A DNA stretch of 64,000 nt from Spartobacteria bacterium (GCA_003134785.1 PLCN01000015.1:62001-126000), one strand, 5' to 3'. Shown: positions 49,438-59,207, counted from the first letter of the stretch. The notes: generated by a model not told the origin, from the sequence alone. A program made the numbers and translations.

Positions 49438-52400
49438 CTAACGCCAGTCGCCCATGAGAATAAAGGGCGCCCAGTAAAGTGGCCGTGAGAACTTCGGATT
49501 CCGCAGCAGCTTGAGCTCGGCAGTTTGCAGCGCGGCCGCTTTCGTAACACCGGGAATGGCCAGTTGTTTGTAGAACTCAACCATTAGTTCCTTGGTGCTT
49601 TCGTCGCCCACGCTCCAGAGGCTTGCCAGCACGGTAGTAGCTCCGGCGGTTGAAAAGCCTTCAGCCAGCGAAGTGATCTCCGTGCCATCCGGGTCTTTGC
49701 CCCCGACAGCTGATTCGCAGGCAGAGAGGGTGACGAGAGTTACCTTCTTGAACGGCAGGTCCCAGATTTCGTCCACCTTCAAGCGCTCCAAATCCGGCGG
49801 GCCTCCCATGGCCAGCTGAATGTAGCTTTCGGTTGGATTAGTGGCATCGAGTCTGCCGTGCGTCGCAAAGTGAATGATTCGTTTGTCCAGGACTTGCTCC
49901 TTATGCAAGGATGCTTTCGTTACATCGCCTCCCGACATGACTTCAGTAGAAGGGAAGACCTGCGCGATAGCTTTCACTTCCTGTTCTGACGCGGGCAGGT
50001 TTGCACCGGTGGGATTGCCGAACGCGGTCATGCCGCCGGGTGACTTGGACTTATCTGCCCCCTGAATGACACTCAATACGTCAGCGCCTGCGAGGTAGAC
50101 GATCTCCTTATCTTCGATGAGGTATCTGATCTTTCCATCGGCCTGCTTCTTCGCCAGCGCATGGATAGGTAAATAAAAGAGCCTTTGGTTCGGGATGATC
50201 GCCACTGTCTTGATCCCCTCCAACTCAGGCTCGATGGGCCTAATCAACAGGTCGTAAAGGGCGATCAAGTTCTTATCGAGCGGCCCCCCCTTCTCCCCGC
50301 TGATGATCTGCGCGCGGACAGTATCGATCTTCTTCCAAAGATCCTCCGGCTTGGTCGGAGCTACCACGATTTTCACTTCCTTCGAGTTCACGAGGAAAAT
50401 GTAAAGCTGATCGGCCATGGGAGCGTATTGGACCAGCAGGACACCTTCTGGGATGCCTCTTCTCGCAACCTCGAGGGATTTCGGGTTGAACTCCATATGC
50501 TGCGCCCAGTTAGGACTCGAAGACTTTATCTTTTCAAAGACCCGACGCATGTCTCCCTGTCCGGTCACGACGACCCTTTGCAGGTTCTCAATTTTCGTTT
50601 GATCGCGCTGTCCTTCCGGCTTTGTCTTCTCCACCTGGAGTTGAGTGGTAGCTGTCTCCACCTGCTTTTCCAAGGCGCTGGCTTGATCGATGAGGGCCTG
50701 AGTGGCTTTGTCACCGCTCTTCACGCTGGAAAGGCGAAGTGATTCCTGGAGCTTCTTCGATTTAGCCCGGTTGAGATAATCGAATGCTTCGCTCGTTCGA
50801 TTCAGCTTAACCAAGACTCGAACGATCCGTTCGTAAGGGCGGTAGTTTCGCTTCACGTCCGCAAACGCGGTCTCCGATGCGGCGGTCGATCGCACGCTTT
50901 CCACCAGTTTCACCGCTTCCTTGTATGCTTCCAAGGCCTTCTCGTTCTCTCCCTTTCCTTCTAGCATTTCACCTTCAATCCCAAGTGTTCCGATCCGGTC
51001 GCTAACCGAGCCTGTCTTCGCGTCAGCGGCGTGCGCTTCGTCGATTAGCGTTTTCGCTTCATCGAGCTTGTTCTGCTTCACCCGGATGGACGCCAGGGTC
51101 CGGGTCGAGCCGGAGACAGCTCCCAGGTTGCCCGTCTTACGCGCCAGCGCGAGCGCCTCTTCCCCACGACTCGCCGCTTCATCCAACTTGCCTTCATCAC
51201 GCGCGATGACAGCCAGAAAACCTGTAGCTGACACGACACTATTCAGCTTATGCGCCGCAGCAAAAATCTGGCGCGCTTGTTCGAGAAAATGCCGGGCGTT
51301 CTCGGTGTCGCCCTTGCTATGAGCAAGGTCCGCTGCTTGTTGGAGCGACTGCGCGGTCCAATCGTCCTGTCCAATGTTTCGCTTCAGCGCGATCGTCTCA
51401 TTCAACTCTTTCAAAGCCAAGTCGACCTCACCGCTTTCGGCATGCAAGGAAGCCATGTCACCAAGTACTCGGGCACGGATACGTGCGCGGAAGATCTCGA
51501 AGATGTTGATATAACCACCCTTCGGCAGCCCGTCACCGAGCTTAAGTGCCTTCTTGTAATAAGAGAACGCGGTCTTCAGGTTGCCTTCCTCCTGGCTGAT
51601 TCCTCCAAGGTTTGTCAAGGCCAGGGCTTCCGACATGGTGTCCGCCGCAATGGTCATATCCCGAGTCATAGCCTCGGACTCTTCGTGCTTGGCCAGCTCT
51701 TCCTTCGTCATAGCTGCCTTCTGTTCCGGAGTGTAGAAGCGATCCTCTCCCAGCGCCTTCTTGCGCACGGCCGCCGAGGCGTCGATACTAGCCAGCGCCT
51801 GCTGGTAGTAATCGCGCGCTTTGTCCAGATCGCCCACGTTATACACGTACATGCGGGCCAGTGAGTTCAAGCTTTCCTCCAGCTTGCGGTCCGCCATGTC
51901 CTCGGGCAGTGCACGGCGCAGAGCCAGGGCTTCAAGACCATTCTTCTCCGCCTGGTCGAAAAGAGCGAGGTCCGCTTGCGCGCCCGATACTCGCTCCAGC
52001 GCGGTAGCTACCTGGACCTGTTTGTCGTCTATCTCGGCCTTCGGCGCATTCACTTTTTGGAGGTAGCTCATTTCCAAGCGCCGGATTTCCAGTTCCTGTT
52101 GGGTATACTTGAGCAAACTTTCCGCGTCGTCATTTTCGCGAGCGACCTGCTCGAGCTGAGAGATGGTGTTATAACGTGTGATGTAGCGATTTTTCTCAAA
52201 GCCGTGGATGAGCTTTCGCAACATTTCCTTTTTTGATTCTTCCGGGGTCGCGAGCTGGGCTTGGAGTCTCTTGATCTGGTCGTCTACCTTGTTGTCCAAC
52301 TCGACCGCGCCACTGCGCAGGTAATCCTCCAAGTAAGCACGCGCGTTCACATGGCTGTCTTCCTTAAGTTCCGCGCTCTTCGCAAACCAGGTCGCGGCCT

Positions 52401-52695
52401 CGTCAAACTTGCCGGCATCGAAGGCCAGCCATGCGATGTCGGACGCGATCTGCATCGCGCTCCTGGCCGCATCGGCCCGCTCTTTCGTTTTCTCCTTTGC
52501 CGCGGCACGGATCTCGTCCGCTTTCTTAAACTGTGCCTCCAACTGGGCCCGGTCGGGCTTTGCACTCGCCGCGGGCGACGGCTTCGCATCCTGACTCCAA
52601 AGCGCGGACGGAATTCCTAAGGCAATGAGAGCGAAGGCAACGAGGGCAGGTCGAAGAAGAAATCTCATCGCATGTCTAGAAACGTTGCTTTTCAT
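49438..52695 (-). CDS. Secreted CHAT (caspase-like) protease with TPR array
   Basis: 1085 residues; the start may be nine codons later (MRFLLRPALVAFALIALGIP), which opens the signal peptide. Most of the protein is TPR repeats and coiled coil (residues about 60-700). The C-terminal CHAT domain (about 760-1080) has the caspase-type dyad: His in IIHFATHGRLD and Cys in VTLSACESAVGG, followed by GFSTAGATTVLASLWSV. CHAT domains are cysteine peptidases that cut specific partners. In the operon it lies between a CHASE2-cyclase and a DUF4062-TPR gene. A signal peptide implies action in the periplasm, which is unusual for defence-type CHAT proteins. Confidence 0.9.
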   Translation of the reverse strand: MKSNVSRHAMRFLLRPALVAFALIALGIPSALWSQDAKPSPAASAKPDRAQLEAQFKKADEIRAAAKEKTKERADAARSAMQIASDIAWLAFDAGKFDEAATWFAKSAELKEDSHVNARAYLEDYLRSGAVELDNKVDDQIKRLQAQLATPEESKKEMLRKLIHGFEKNRYITRYNTISQLEQVARENDDAESLLKYTQQELEIRRLEMSYLQKVNAPKAEIDDKQVQVATALERVSGAQADLALFDQAEKNGLEALALRRALPEDMADRKLEESLNSLARMYVYNVGDLDKARDYYQQALASIDASAAVRKKALGEDRFYTPEQKAAMTKEELAKHEESEAMTRDMTIAADTMSEALALTNLGGISQEEGNLKTAFSYYKKALKLGDGLPKGGYINIFEIFRARIRARVLGDMASLHAESGEVDLALKELNETIALKRNIGQDDWTAQSLQQAADLAHSKGDTENARHFLEQARQIFAAAHKLNSVVSATGFLAVIARDEGKLDEAASRGEEALALARKTGNLGAVSGSTRTLASIRVKQNKLDEAKTLIDEAHAADAKTGSVSDRIGTLGIEGEMLEGKGENEKALEAYKEAVKLVESVRSTAASETAFADVKRNYRPYERIVRVLVKLNRTSEAFDYLNRAKSKKLQESLRLSSVKSGDKATQALIDQASALEKQVETATTQLQVEKTKPEGQRDQTKIENLQRVVVTGQGDMRRVFEKIKSSSPNWAQHMEFNPKSLEVARRGIPEGVLLVQYAPMADQLYIFLVNSKEVKIVVAPTKPEDLWKKIDTVRAQIISGEKGGPLDKNLIALYDLLIRPIEPELEGIKTVAIIPNQRLFYLPIHALAKKQADGKIRYLIEDKEIVYLAGADVLSVIQGADKSKSPGGMTAFGNPTGANLPASEQEVKAIAQVFPSTEVMSGGDVTKASLHKEQVLDKRIIHFATHGRLDATNPTESYIQLAMGGPPDLERLKVDEIWDLPFKKVTLVTLSACESAVGGKDPDGTEITSLAEGFSTAGATTVLASLWSVGDESTKELMVEFYKQLAIPGVTKAAALQTAELKLLRNPKFSRPLYWAPFILMGDWR

Positions 52696-52726
52696 GATCT
52701 TTGCACGAAATCTTACGCCCGGTTCA

Positions 52727-54835
52727 TTACTTTGTCTTTAGTTCGTAGATTCCGTTCCAATCTTTCGGCGGATCGGCTCTTAGTTCCTGGCATCTCTCCT
52801 CCATAAGCGCACTTGGTTTGTCTCGCTCAACATCGCGGAGAACAGCGAATCTCTCTTCCGCTGCGGCGAAGTCCCCTTGCTCATAGGCAGCGAAGGCTGA
52901 GTTATATTGCTGGGCGATTTTCTCGAAGTTATCAGGGCTGAAGGGATGTCGCACGTCCAACAGCTCCAGCGGAAGCGTCTTACCTTTTACGAGGACCTTA
53001 TCAACCAGGCGGATTAACGCTGGTGCGGAGAGTTTGGCGAAGGCCTCGCGTGTTATCAGGAAGAGTACTCCATAGTGCTTGGTCAGAGATTCGACCCGAG
53101 CCGCGGAGTTGATTAAGTCTCCGACGAGGCCGTAATCAAGCCGTTGCGCTGATCCCTTATTTCCAATCAATGCACTCCCGCTATGAAGGGCCACGCCATA
53201 ACCGAAGAGCGTTTTCACCTTGGGATCTAATCTCGGGCGTAACTCTTCCATTCCTTCAATGAGCGAAAGCGCGGCCCGAAAAGCGCGATCCGTCGCGTCC
53301 GGTTGCGGGTCGGGAGCACCCCAGTAGCTCAGGAACTGGTCGCCGAGAAAATGTTCCATGCTGCCGTCCTCAGCCATTATCGCTTTGGTCTGCGTTTCAA
53401 AGACTTGATTCAAAAGCTGAAAGGTTCCGCCAGGTCCCAGAGTCTCGGCGATGGAGGTGGAGTTGCGGAGATCCGTGAGAAGGAGAGTCAGTTCCGCTTC
53501 CTGCGGTTCCATCGAGCCGGGATTCTTCAGGACATGCTCCATGATGTGCGGCGAAAAATAGAGACCCATGGTGGCGCGAAGCTTCAGTCTCTGCATGAAT
53601 TCGTAGCTCTGCCTTCTTCCCAGTTCGACAAAGGTCACAAGGCTCCAGACTACACTTGCGCTAACCAGACCCGGCACCCAGCCCGCTTTGATGATGAACA
53701 CGGCACTGAGTACCCCGGCCAACGCTACAAGAGCGATCCAAAACAGAAGAAGCGGCAAGGTTCGCCGAAACAGCCTGGCGATCGCGCCAAATAGAATCAG
53801 GGAGAGAATAGCTAAAGCATCCACCCAACGCGGGCTCCGTCTCAGCCAGTTGCGCTGCATTAGATCGTCCAAGGCCGTCGAATGCAATAGGACCCGCGGC
53901 TGATTCGCTGCCAGCGACGTCGTACCCACGTCTCCCAGCCCCGAGCCGTAGTAGGAGACAAGGATGATTGCGTTGGTCAGCGGTTGTGCGTTGATCTTTC
54001 TGCTCGTTTCGTAGAGCTCGCTCAACTGCGACACATTGTAGTGCCTGAAAGCAGCGGGACCAGACCCGGCCCATGGGCTTCGATAGTTCAAAAGAACTGG
54101 AGCGAGATTTACCTCGCGGGGCTCGATCGTGGTGAAATCGCCCGCGATTTCTTCCCATCGCATGAAGCCTGGTCTCGGAAAAGTAACTCCTTTCTCCCAA
54201 TCCACATCCCGCCAGGCCAGATAACAAGCTAGACCTAATGATGGCTCATACTTATCTCCGGAGCGGTAGACATAGTCATAATGGCGCAGGACCCCGTCAC
54301 TATCTGCCTGCACATTGATCAAGCCTGCCGGTGTCACTCTATTTCGAAATGGAAAGGATCGGATTCGCTCCTCCTTTCCGTTATCCGCGGAGGGCAGAAG
54401 CGCTTCAGCGAAGATCACGCTTCGGCTGTCAGCCTTGGCGCGCTCTGCTGCCTTCAAAATCGGATCTGCCATGGCCTGATCTCCGCGCCCGAACACGACA
54501 TCGAACGCTACCACTCGGGCACCGAGCTCAGTCGCCTCCCTGATGATGGTGGCGACGTTTTGATATTCGAGTTCGAGGGTCGGCAGCTTCTCCAAAGCTT
54601 CTCGCGTGACATCGACATGGACAATGCTTGGATCCGCCGGCGGAGCGAGGCCATGCTCATAACGCCAGCGCAGGACCTGGCCGAACCATCGCATCTCCAG
54701 GGGCTCGACCGGACTGCCTGCGACTAGAACCCACAGTGCGGCCAATCCGCAAATCGCGAGGAGCAGCGGCCACGGAGACCTTAACCAAATCCGCTCATCC
54801 GCAGGATTTGTCAGGACCGAATTGCCGGCCATCAC
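52727..54835 (-). CDS. CHASE2-domain class III nucleotide cyclase
   Basis: 702 residues. An N-terminal helix, then an extracytoplasmic CHASE2 sensor (about 60-345: DPSIVHVDVTREALEKLP, VVAFDVVFGRGD, ILVSYYGSGLGDVGTTSL), three further helices (LAILSLILFGAIARLF; LLLFWIALVALAGVLSAVFII; LVSASVVWSLVTFVEL) and a class III cyclase (LLLTDLRNSTSIAE with metal Asp; HFLGDQFLSYWG with the second Asp; GDLINSAARVE). The Lys usual before FxGD is His here, so adenylate versus guanylate specificity is open. Its start overlaps the stop of the secreted protein gene (ATGA). Confidence 0.9.
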   Translation of the reverse strand: MMAGNSVLTNPADERIWLRSPWPLLLAICGLAALWVLVAGSPVEPLEMRWFGQVLRWRYEHGLAPPADPSIVHVDVTREALEKLPTLELEYQNVATIIREATELGARVVAFDVVFGRGDQAMADPILKAAERAKADSRSVIFAEALLPSADNGKEERIRSFPFRNRVTPAGLINVQADSDGVLRHYDYVYRSGDKYEPSLGLACYLAWRDVDWEKGVTFPRPGFMRWEEIAGDFTTIEPREVNLAPVLLNYRSPWAGSGPAAFRHYNVSQLSELYETSRKINAQPLTNAIILVSYYGSGLGDVGTTSLAANQPRVLLHSTALDDLMQRNWLRRSPRWVDALAILSLILFGAIARLFRRTLPLLLFWIALVALAGVLSAVFIIKAGWVPGLVSASVVWSLVTFVELGRRQSYEFMQRLKLRATMGLYFSPHIMEHVLKNPGSMEPQEAELTLLLTDLRNSTSIAETLGPGGTFQLLNQVFETQTKAIMAEDGSMEHFLGDQFLSYWGAPDPQPDATDRAFRAALSLIEGMEELRPRLDPKVKTLFGYGVALHSGSALIGNKGSAQRLDYGLVGDLINSAARVESLTKHYGVLFLITREAFAKLSAPALIRLVDKVLVKGKTLPLELLDVRHPFSPDNFEKIAQQYNSAFAAYEQGDFAAAEERFAVLRDVERDKPSALMEERCQELRADPPKDWNGIYELKTK

Positions 54836-55518
54836 GGTGCGGGCGAGTCTTTCGACGCGCCTTCGCCGGAGAGAATCAACACGCCGGGTCGATCGTCGGC
54901 GAAATTAATACTTTGCGCGAACTGGCGCCAGGGAAAGACTGCATCGGCGCCGCGAAACACGCCGCCTAGCTCGGGTTCAGTCATCGGAGCTTGGTTAACC
55001 TTCTCCTTCTCGTTCGTGATTCGTCCGACGAGTTCCCGCAGCTTGTTTACCTGCATGGCCAGGAGGCGGTCATCGATCGTCGGAGCTTGCATTGCACCAA
55101 CAAGCTTTTTCGCTTCCTCGATCTCTTTCGAACCGGGCGGCAGGAATAAGACATACAAATCGAAAGGACCGTGGGCTCCCGACCACTCCCAGGTAACGGG
55201 CGCTTTCGGCAGTTGGACTTCCTCAAAATCGGCGGGCACTTCCGAGAGTTGTGGCCGCCAGCCATTGGCCAGTTTTCCATCCTTGGTTAGGGCGGCGACC
55301 AGGACGGAGCATTTGGTGCTGGCATCGATGTGAGCCTTGACGGTCGAGCCTGGCCTTCCAGTCGCTGACAACCTGAATGGCTCTTCTTTGGCGGCCGGTC
55401 CAGAGTCGACAATTGAAATACAGACTCGGCCCTGCGGTTGATCCTCATCGGCAGCCCTCAAACTAATGGCCAGGGAAATTGCAGCAACGCACAGCAGGGA
55501 GTAAAGATTCCTAGTCAT
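54832..55518 (-). CDS. Secreted protein, possibly DUF4384-like, first gene of the operon
   Basis: 228 residues with a signal peptide (YSLLCVAAISLAISLRA). The mature part CISIVDSGPAAKEEPFRLSATGRPGSTVKAHIDASTKCSVLVAALTKDG is beta-rich and resembles domains (DUF4384 type) seen near CHAT and peptidase genes; the match is by pattern only. A second half is helical (IEEAKKLVGAMQ...LRELVGRITNEKEKV). It overlaps the CHASE2-cyclase gene by 4 bases, so it may be a ligand carrier or accessory protein for that sensor. Confidence 0.68.
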   Translation of the reverse strand: MTRNLYSLLCVAAISLAISLRAADEDQPQGRVCISIVDSGPAAKEEPFRLSATGRPGSTVKAHIDASTKCSVLVAALTKDGKLANGWRPQLSEVPADFEEVQLPKAPVTWEWSGAHGPFDLYVLFLPPGSKEIEEAKKLVGAMQAPTIDDRLLAMQVNKLRELVGRITNEKEKVNQAPMTEPELGGVFRGADAVFPWRQFAQSINFADDRPGVLILSGEGASKDSPAP

Positions 55519-55715
55519 TGAGATGCTCGTTTAAGACAAAACGCGCCCCCGTGCAACGACTCAACGCACGCTCCTTGCAGGTAAATTTTCATTGGCTCTG
55601 ATTTTTCCCAGGAATCAGAGAAAGGCGAGTCAAAACCTTCAGCATCGAACCGGCTTGCGGATGTTTTCTCGCCATGTTCCAAGATCGTGCGAATGATTAG
55701 CGGACTTCGCGGCTC

Positions 55716-56774
55716 ATGAACGAAACGGTCTTCACCACTATCGCGCTCACTGGATTCAGCATCGCTTTTTTTCACGCGGCCATTCCCACGCACTGGCTCC
55801 CGTTCGTGATCACGGCCAGGGCACAGCGCTGGAACCGGAACAAAACGATCTGCGTCACGGCGTTGGCCGGCACGGGGCACGTGCTCTTTACAGCGCTCCT
55901 CGGCGTGCTCATCGCCTGGTTTGGAATCGCGCTGCACGAGAGGATCGGCGGCTGGTTTTCCTGGATAGCGGGAGGGGCGCTGCTGCTCTTCGGACTCTTT
56001 TATGTTTATCGCCAGCTTAGCGGAGCGGGTTGCGGCCATAGCCATTTGTTCGGCGGCCATTCGCATCACGGCACTACGCCTCATCTGCATGTGCACGAAA
56101 GAGCCGCTTTGCTCCCCGGTCCGCACGGCGGGGCGCTAATCGAAACCGGAAACGGGGTGGTCGAACTGGCAATCGTCAAGGAAGCCGATCTCGCGAAGTT
56201 TCGTCTGTACCCGGTCAGTTCGCCGAAGCAGCCAGCTCCTGCCCTGCCGGAAGCGACCATAAGCCTGGAGACGGTGCGCCCTGGTGAGGAGCGTCAAAGC
56301 TTTTCCTTTCGGAAGGCGGATCGTTACCTGGTCTCGGTCGAAACTATTCCGGAGCCTCATGAATTTACCGCGATTCTCAGCGTGCCGCATGGGGATCATG
56401 TGCATGCTTATGAATCCCACTTTCACCAACCGGGCGAACAGAAGCCGGAAGAAACAATCGAAGTGGTCGCGCCGCAGCGTGGCCGCGTCTCGGATCGTGT
56501 GGCTATCACCAGTCTCCTGGCGTTGCTCACCTTCTCGCCCTGTGAAAGCTTTCTACCCGTTTACGTCTCGGGGGTTCGCTATGGCTGGATGGGTTTTGTG
56601 TTGCTCACGGCCATCCTATCGATTGCCACGGTGCTGGGGATGGTCATCTTCACCTGGCTTACCTTGACTAACTTGGAAAAGCTTAACCTTCGGTTCCTCG
56701 AGAAATACGAAAGCGGAATCATAGGAGGTTTGCTCTGCACCCTTGGGGTCTTGATCATTGTCCTGGAGAAGTAA
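55716..56774 (+). CDS. NicO/UreH-like metal transporter with an inserted extracytoplasmic domain
   Basis: 352 residues. Helices 1-3 (FSIAFFHAAIPTHWLPFVI; ALAGTGHVLFTALLGVLIAW; GGALLLFGLFYVYR) contain His residues in the HxxxPTHW pattern reminiscent of NicO/RcnA-type transporters. A histidine-rich insert follows (GCGHSHLFGGHSHHGTTPHLHVH), then a soluble domain (about 130-245) with GPHGGALIETGNGVVELAIV resembling the periplasmic part of CzcB-like adaptors. Three more helices complete it. It probably exports or takes up Ni, Co or Zn. The next gene is a CDF zinc exporter. Confidence 0.65.
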   Translation: MNETVFTTIALTGFSIAFFHAAIPTHWLPFVITARAQRWNRNKTICVTALAGTGHVLFTALLGVLIAWFGIALHERIGGWFSWIAGGALLLFGLFYVYRQLSGAGCGHSHLFGGHSHHGTTPHLHVHERAALLPGPHGGALIETGNGVVELAIVKEADLAKFRLYPVSSPKQPAPALPEATISLETVRPGEERQSFSFRKADRYLVSVETIPEPHEFTAILSVPHGDHVHAYESHFHQPGEQKPEETIEVVAPQRGRVSDRVAITSLLALLTFSPCESFLPVYVSGVRYGWMGFVLLTAILSIATVLGMVIFTWLTLTNLEKLNLRFLEKYESGIIGGLLCTLGVLIIVLEK

Positions 56775-56785
56775 CGAACCGACGG

Positions 56786-57733
56786 ATGAGCAGCCACAGG
56801 CACGACCACACCGATGATTCTTGCGGACACTCTCATAGTCCAGTGAAGCACAGTCATGCTCCTGCCAGCTTCGGGTCCGCCTTTGCCATCGGAATCGCTC
56901 TCAATCTGGGCTTCGTTATTCTCGAGGCGGTGTACGGCGTCTTTGCTCATTCACTCGCGCTTGTCGCGGACGCCGGTCATAACATGGGAGATGTCCTGGG
57001 CTTGTTACTGGCTTGGGGCGCTACCTTTCTGGCGCGGACGGCGCCTACCGAACGCCTCACCTACGGACTAAGAAGCTCATCCATTCTTGCCGCCCTTTTC
57101 AACGCCATCTTCCTGCTGATAACTGTCGGCGCCATTGCCTGGGAAGCGATCCGGCGCTTCGGCGATCCGACGGTAGTTGAAGCCAGGACAGTTATCTGGG
57201 TTTCCGCCGTTGGGATCCTAATCAACACAGTTACAGCTCTCCTGTTTATGTCAGGCCGCAAGAAGGATTTGAATATCCGGGCGGCCTTTATGCACATGGC
57301 GGCCGACGCCGGCGTTTCGTTGGGCGTCGTCGTCGGCGGTTTTCTTATTATTGCCACGGGCTGGCTTTGGATTGACCCCGTGATAAGTCTCGCGATCTCT
57401 GCCGTTATTACCTGGGGCACCTGGGGCTTGCTGCGTGATTCGGTCAACCTGGCTCTCCACGCCGTGCCGCAAGGCATTGAGTTGGGGGAGGTGCGCCAGT
57501 ATCTCTCCGGCCTTCCTCATGTGACCGAAGTGCACGACCTCCACATCTGGCCGATGAGCACCACGGAGACGGCCCTCACGGCTCACCTCGTCCGCGATGT
57601 GGACGACTGCGACTGCTCGCTCCTGGACCAAGCCGCGCGGGACTTGCATCGCAAGTTCGAGATCCAGCACGCTACCTTGCAATTCGAAACGCTGGATCAT
57701 CATTGCCACCTCGCGCCGGAAGAGAAGGTGTAA
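56786..57733 (+). CDS. czcD: CDF-family zinc/cobalt/cadmium efflux protein
   Basis: 315 residues. Six helices with the CDF metal sites: a His-rich N-terminus (HRHDHTDDSCGHSHSPVKHSH), VADAGHNMGDVLGL (HxxxD) in helix 2 and AFMHMAADAGVSLG (HxxxD) in helix 5. The C-terminal cytoplasmic ferredoxin-like domain (VTEVHDLHIWPMSTTETALTAHLV) forms the dimer. It exchanges cytoplasmic Zn for protons. It starts 11 bases after the NicO-like gene and the two form a metal-transport operon. Confidence 0.92.
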   Translation: MSSHRHDHTDDSCGHSHSPVKHSHAPASFGSAFAIGIALNLGFVILEAVYGVFAHSLALVADAGHNMGDVLGLLLAWGATFLARTAPTERLTYGLRSSSILAALFNAIFLLITVGAIAWEAIRRFGDPTVVEARTVIWVSAVGILINTVTALLFMSGRKKDLNIRAAFMHMAADAGVSLGVVVGGFLIIATGWLWIDPVISLAISAVITWGTWGLLRDSVNLALHAVPQGIELGEVRQYLSGLPHVTEVHDLHIWPMSTTETALTAHLVRDVDDCDCSLLDQAARDLHRKFEIQHATLQFETLDHHCHLAPEEKV

Positions 57734-57806
57734 TCTAAGCCGTCGCCGCCGGCCCAACAAATTGCTTGAACACCTCGCCGCCGTTTGTCTTTAATAGTAA
57801 CCAGAT

Positions 57807-58205
57807 ATGAAAACCATTCGCATTTTGAGCGCAGTTATCTTGATTGGTGTAGCCCTGCTGAAAATCACCTCGTGCACTAACTACGGCAAGAAGCTCACGT
57901 TTAACGGCGGCGAGCTGTATTACACCACGCAAGTGACCGAAGCTGATGCAAAAAAGCTGGGCGATTATCTGGTGAAAGAAAAGTTCTTTGACGGAAACAA
58001 GAAAACCGTTCAGTTGAACAAGAACGGCGAAACGTATGAGTTTCGAATGGTCGTGATAAAGGACGGAGAGAAAGGTCCCGACACCGTGGCGACATTTACC
58101 TCGGTAGCCAAGGAATTAAGTGAAAACGTTTTTAGCGGCGCCAAGGTGGTGGTGCATTTGTGTGACGACCATTTGAAAACCTTGCGGGTCATTCCCGAGA
58201 AGTAA
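57807..58205 (+). CDS. Probable lipoprotein, hypothetical
   Basis: 132 residues. The N-terminus MKTIRILSAVILIGVALLKI ends with ITSC, a lipobox, so it is probably a membrane-anchored lipoprotein. The rest (LTFNGGELYYTTQVTEADAKKLGDYLVKEKFFDGNKKTVQLNKNGETYEFRMVV) resembles a recurring small domain seen in other bacterial lipoproteins, of unknown function. It follows the metal exporter genes by 73 bases on the same strand and may be part of that operon. Confidence 0.68.
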   Translation: MKTIRILSAVILIGVALLKITSCTNYGKKLTFNGGELYYTTQVTEADAKKLGDYLVKEKFFDGNKKTVQLNKNGETYEFRMVVIKDGEKGPDTVATFTSVAKELSENVFSGAKVVVHLCDDHLKTLRVIPEK

Positions 58206-58280
58206 TCGCTGAACCAATCTGTCAACGCGCCGATGAACCGCGTTGAAAGTAACTGGCCCTTTAGCGCGCGGAGCGCTGAC

Positions 58281-59198
58281 TTATACAGATATCTCCTCGA
58301 ACGCGCTCATCGCCTTGAACATTTGATACCGTTCGGCGATCTCGTCCATGGTCAGGGTGCGTAAGCGCTCGAGGCTGAATGCTTCGACGTTGAAACTTGC
58401 GAGCACGCTCCCGTAAATAGTCGCGCGCCGAAGATCGGCAAAGGTCGGATCTGTTTTTCTCGAGGCCAGGTATCCGGCCAATCCGCCGGCGAACGTGTCC
58501 CCCGCCCCGGTCGGATCGTGGATGTCCTCGAGCGGATAGGCGCCACAACTGAAGAATTCATCCTCGCCGAAGAGCAAAGCGCCATGCTCCCCCTTTTTTA
58601 TCGCGACGTATTTCGGGCCCGATTTGCGGATCTTTCGGCCGGCTTTTATCAGGCTCGTTTCCTTCGTTAATTCGCGGGCTTCGCTGTCATTGAGGATGAG
58701 CAAGTCTACTCGCTGCAGCAGTGCATCGAGATCGGCGCGCGTGGTTTCGATCCATAAGTCCATCGTGTCCGCGACGACAAAACGCGGGCGTTTCATTTGA
58801 TCGAGCACGTGCGCTTGCAGAGCCGGGGCGATGTTCGCGAGCAAAACGAAATCGGTCTCGCGATATGATTGCGGCAACGCCGGGCGAAAGTGCTCAAACA
58901 CATTCAGCGCCACGGAACGCGTCTCGCGCGTGTTCATATCCCAAGCGTATTCTCCCGACCAACGGAAAGTCTTGCCCTTCACGCGCTGCACTCCTTCCGC
59001 CTCGATGCCGCGCGATTTCCAGAATTCGAATTCCGAGGCCGGGAAATCATCCCCGACAATGCCGACGAGTTTTACCGGCGAAAAAAAGCTCGCGCCCAGG
59101 GCGGCGTAGGAAGCTGATCCGCCTAACAAGTCCGCGTGTTCTTCCACGGGGGTTTTGACGGTGTCGAGCGCGATGGAACCAAGAATGAGGACAGCCAT
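58281..59198 (-). CDS. PfkB-family carbohydrate kinase
   Basis: 305 residues. PfkB signatures: start LILGSIALDTV, GGSASYAALGASFF (substrate binding), and the C-terminal DPTGAGDTFAGGLAGYLA carrying the catalytic Asp and anion hole. The mid part lacks motifs specific for ribokinase or fructokinase, so sugar or nucleoside substrate is open. It lies 9 bases downstream of thiE, which raises the possibility that it is an HMP/ThiD-like or ribose kinase serving that pathway, though ThiD signatures are absent. Confidence 0.85.
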   Translation of the reverse strand: MAVLILGSIALDTVKTPVEEHADLLGGSASYAALGASFFSPVKLVGIVGDDFPASEFEFWKSRGIEAEGVQRVKGKTFRWSGEYAWDMNTRETRSVALNVFEHFRPALPQSYRETDFVLLANIAPALQAHVLDQMKRPRFVVADTMDLWIETTRADLDALLQRVDLLILNDSEARELTKETSLIKAGRKIRKSGPKYVAIKKGEHGALLFGEDEFFSCGAYPLEDIHDPTGAGDTFAGGLAGYLASRKTDPTFADLRRATIYGSVLASFNVEAFSLERLRTLTMDEIAERYQMFKAMSAFEEISV

Positions 59199-59207
59199 AA
59201 GTCAGAG

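Noticed and set aside
49438-52695. CHAT protein as a cytoplasmic Craspase-like effector
   Set aside because: It has a signal peptide and no Cas neighbours; only the protease domain is shared.
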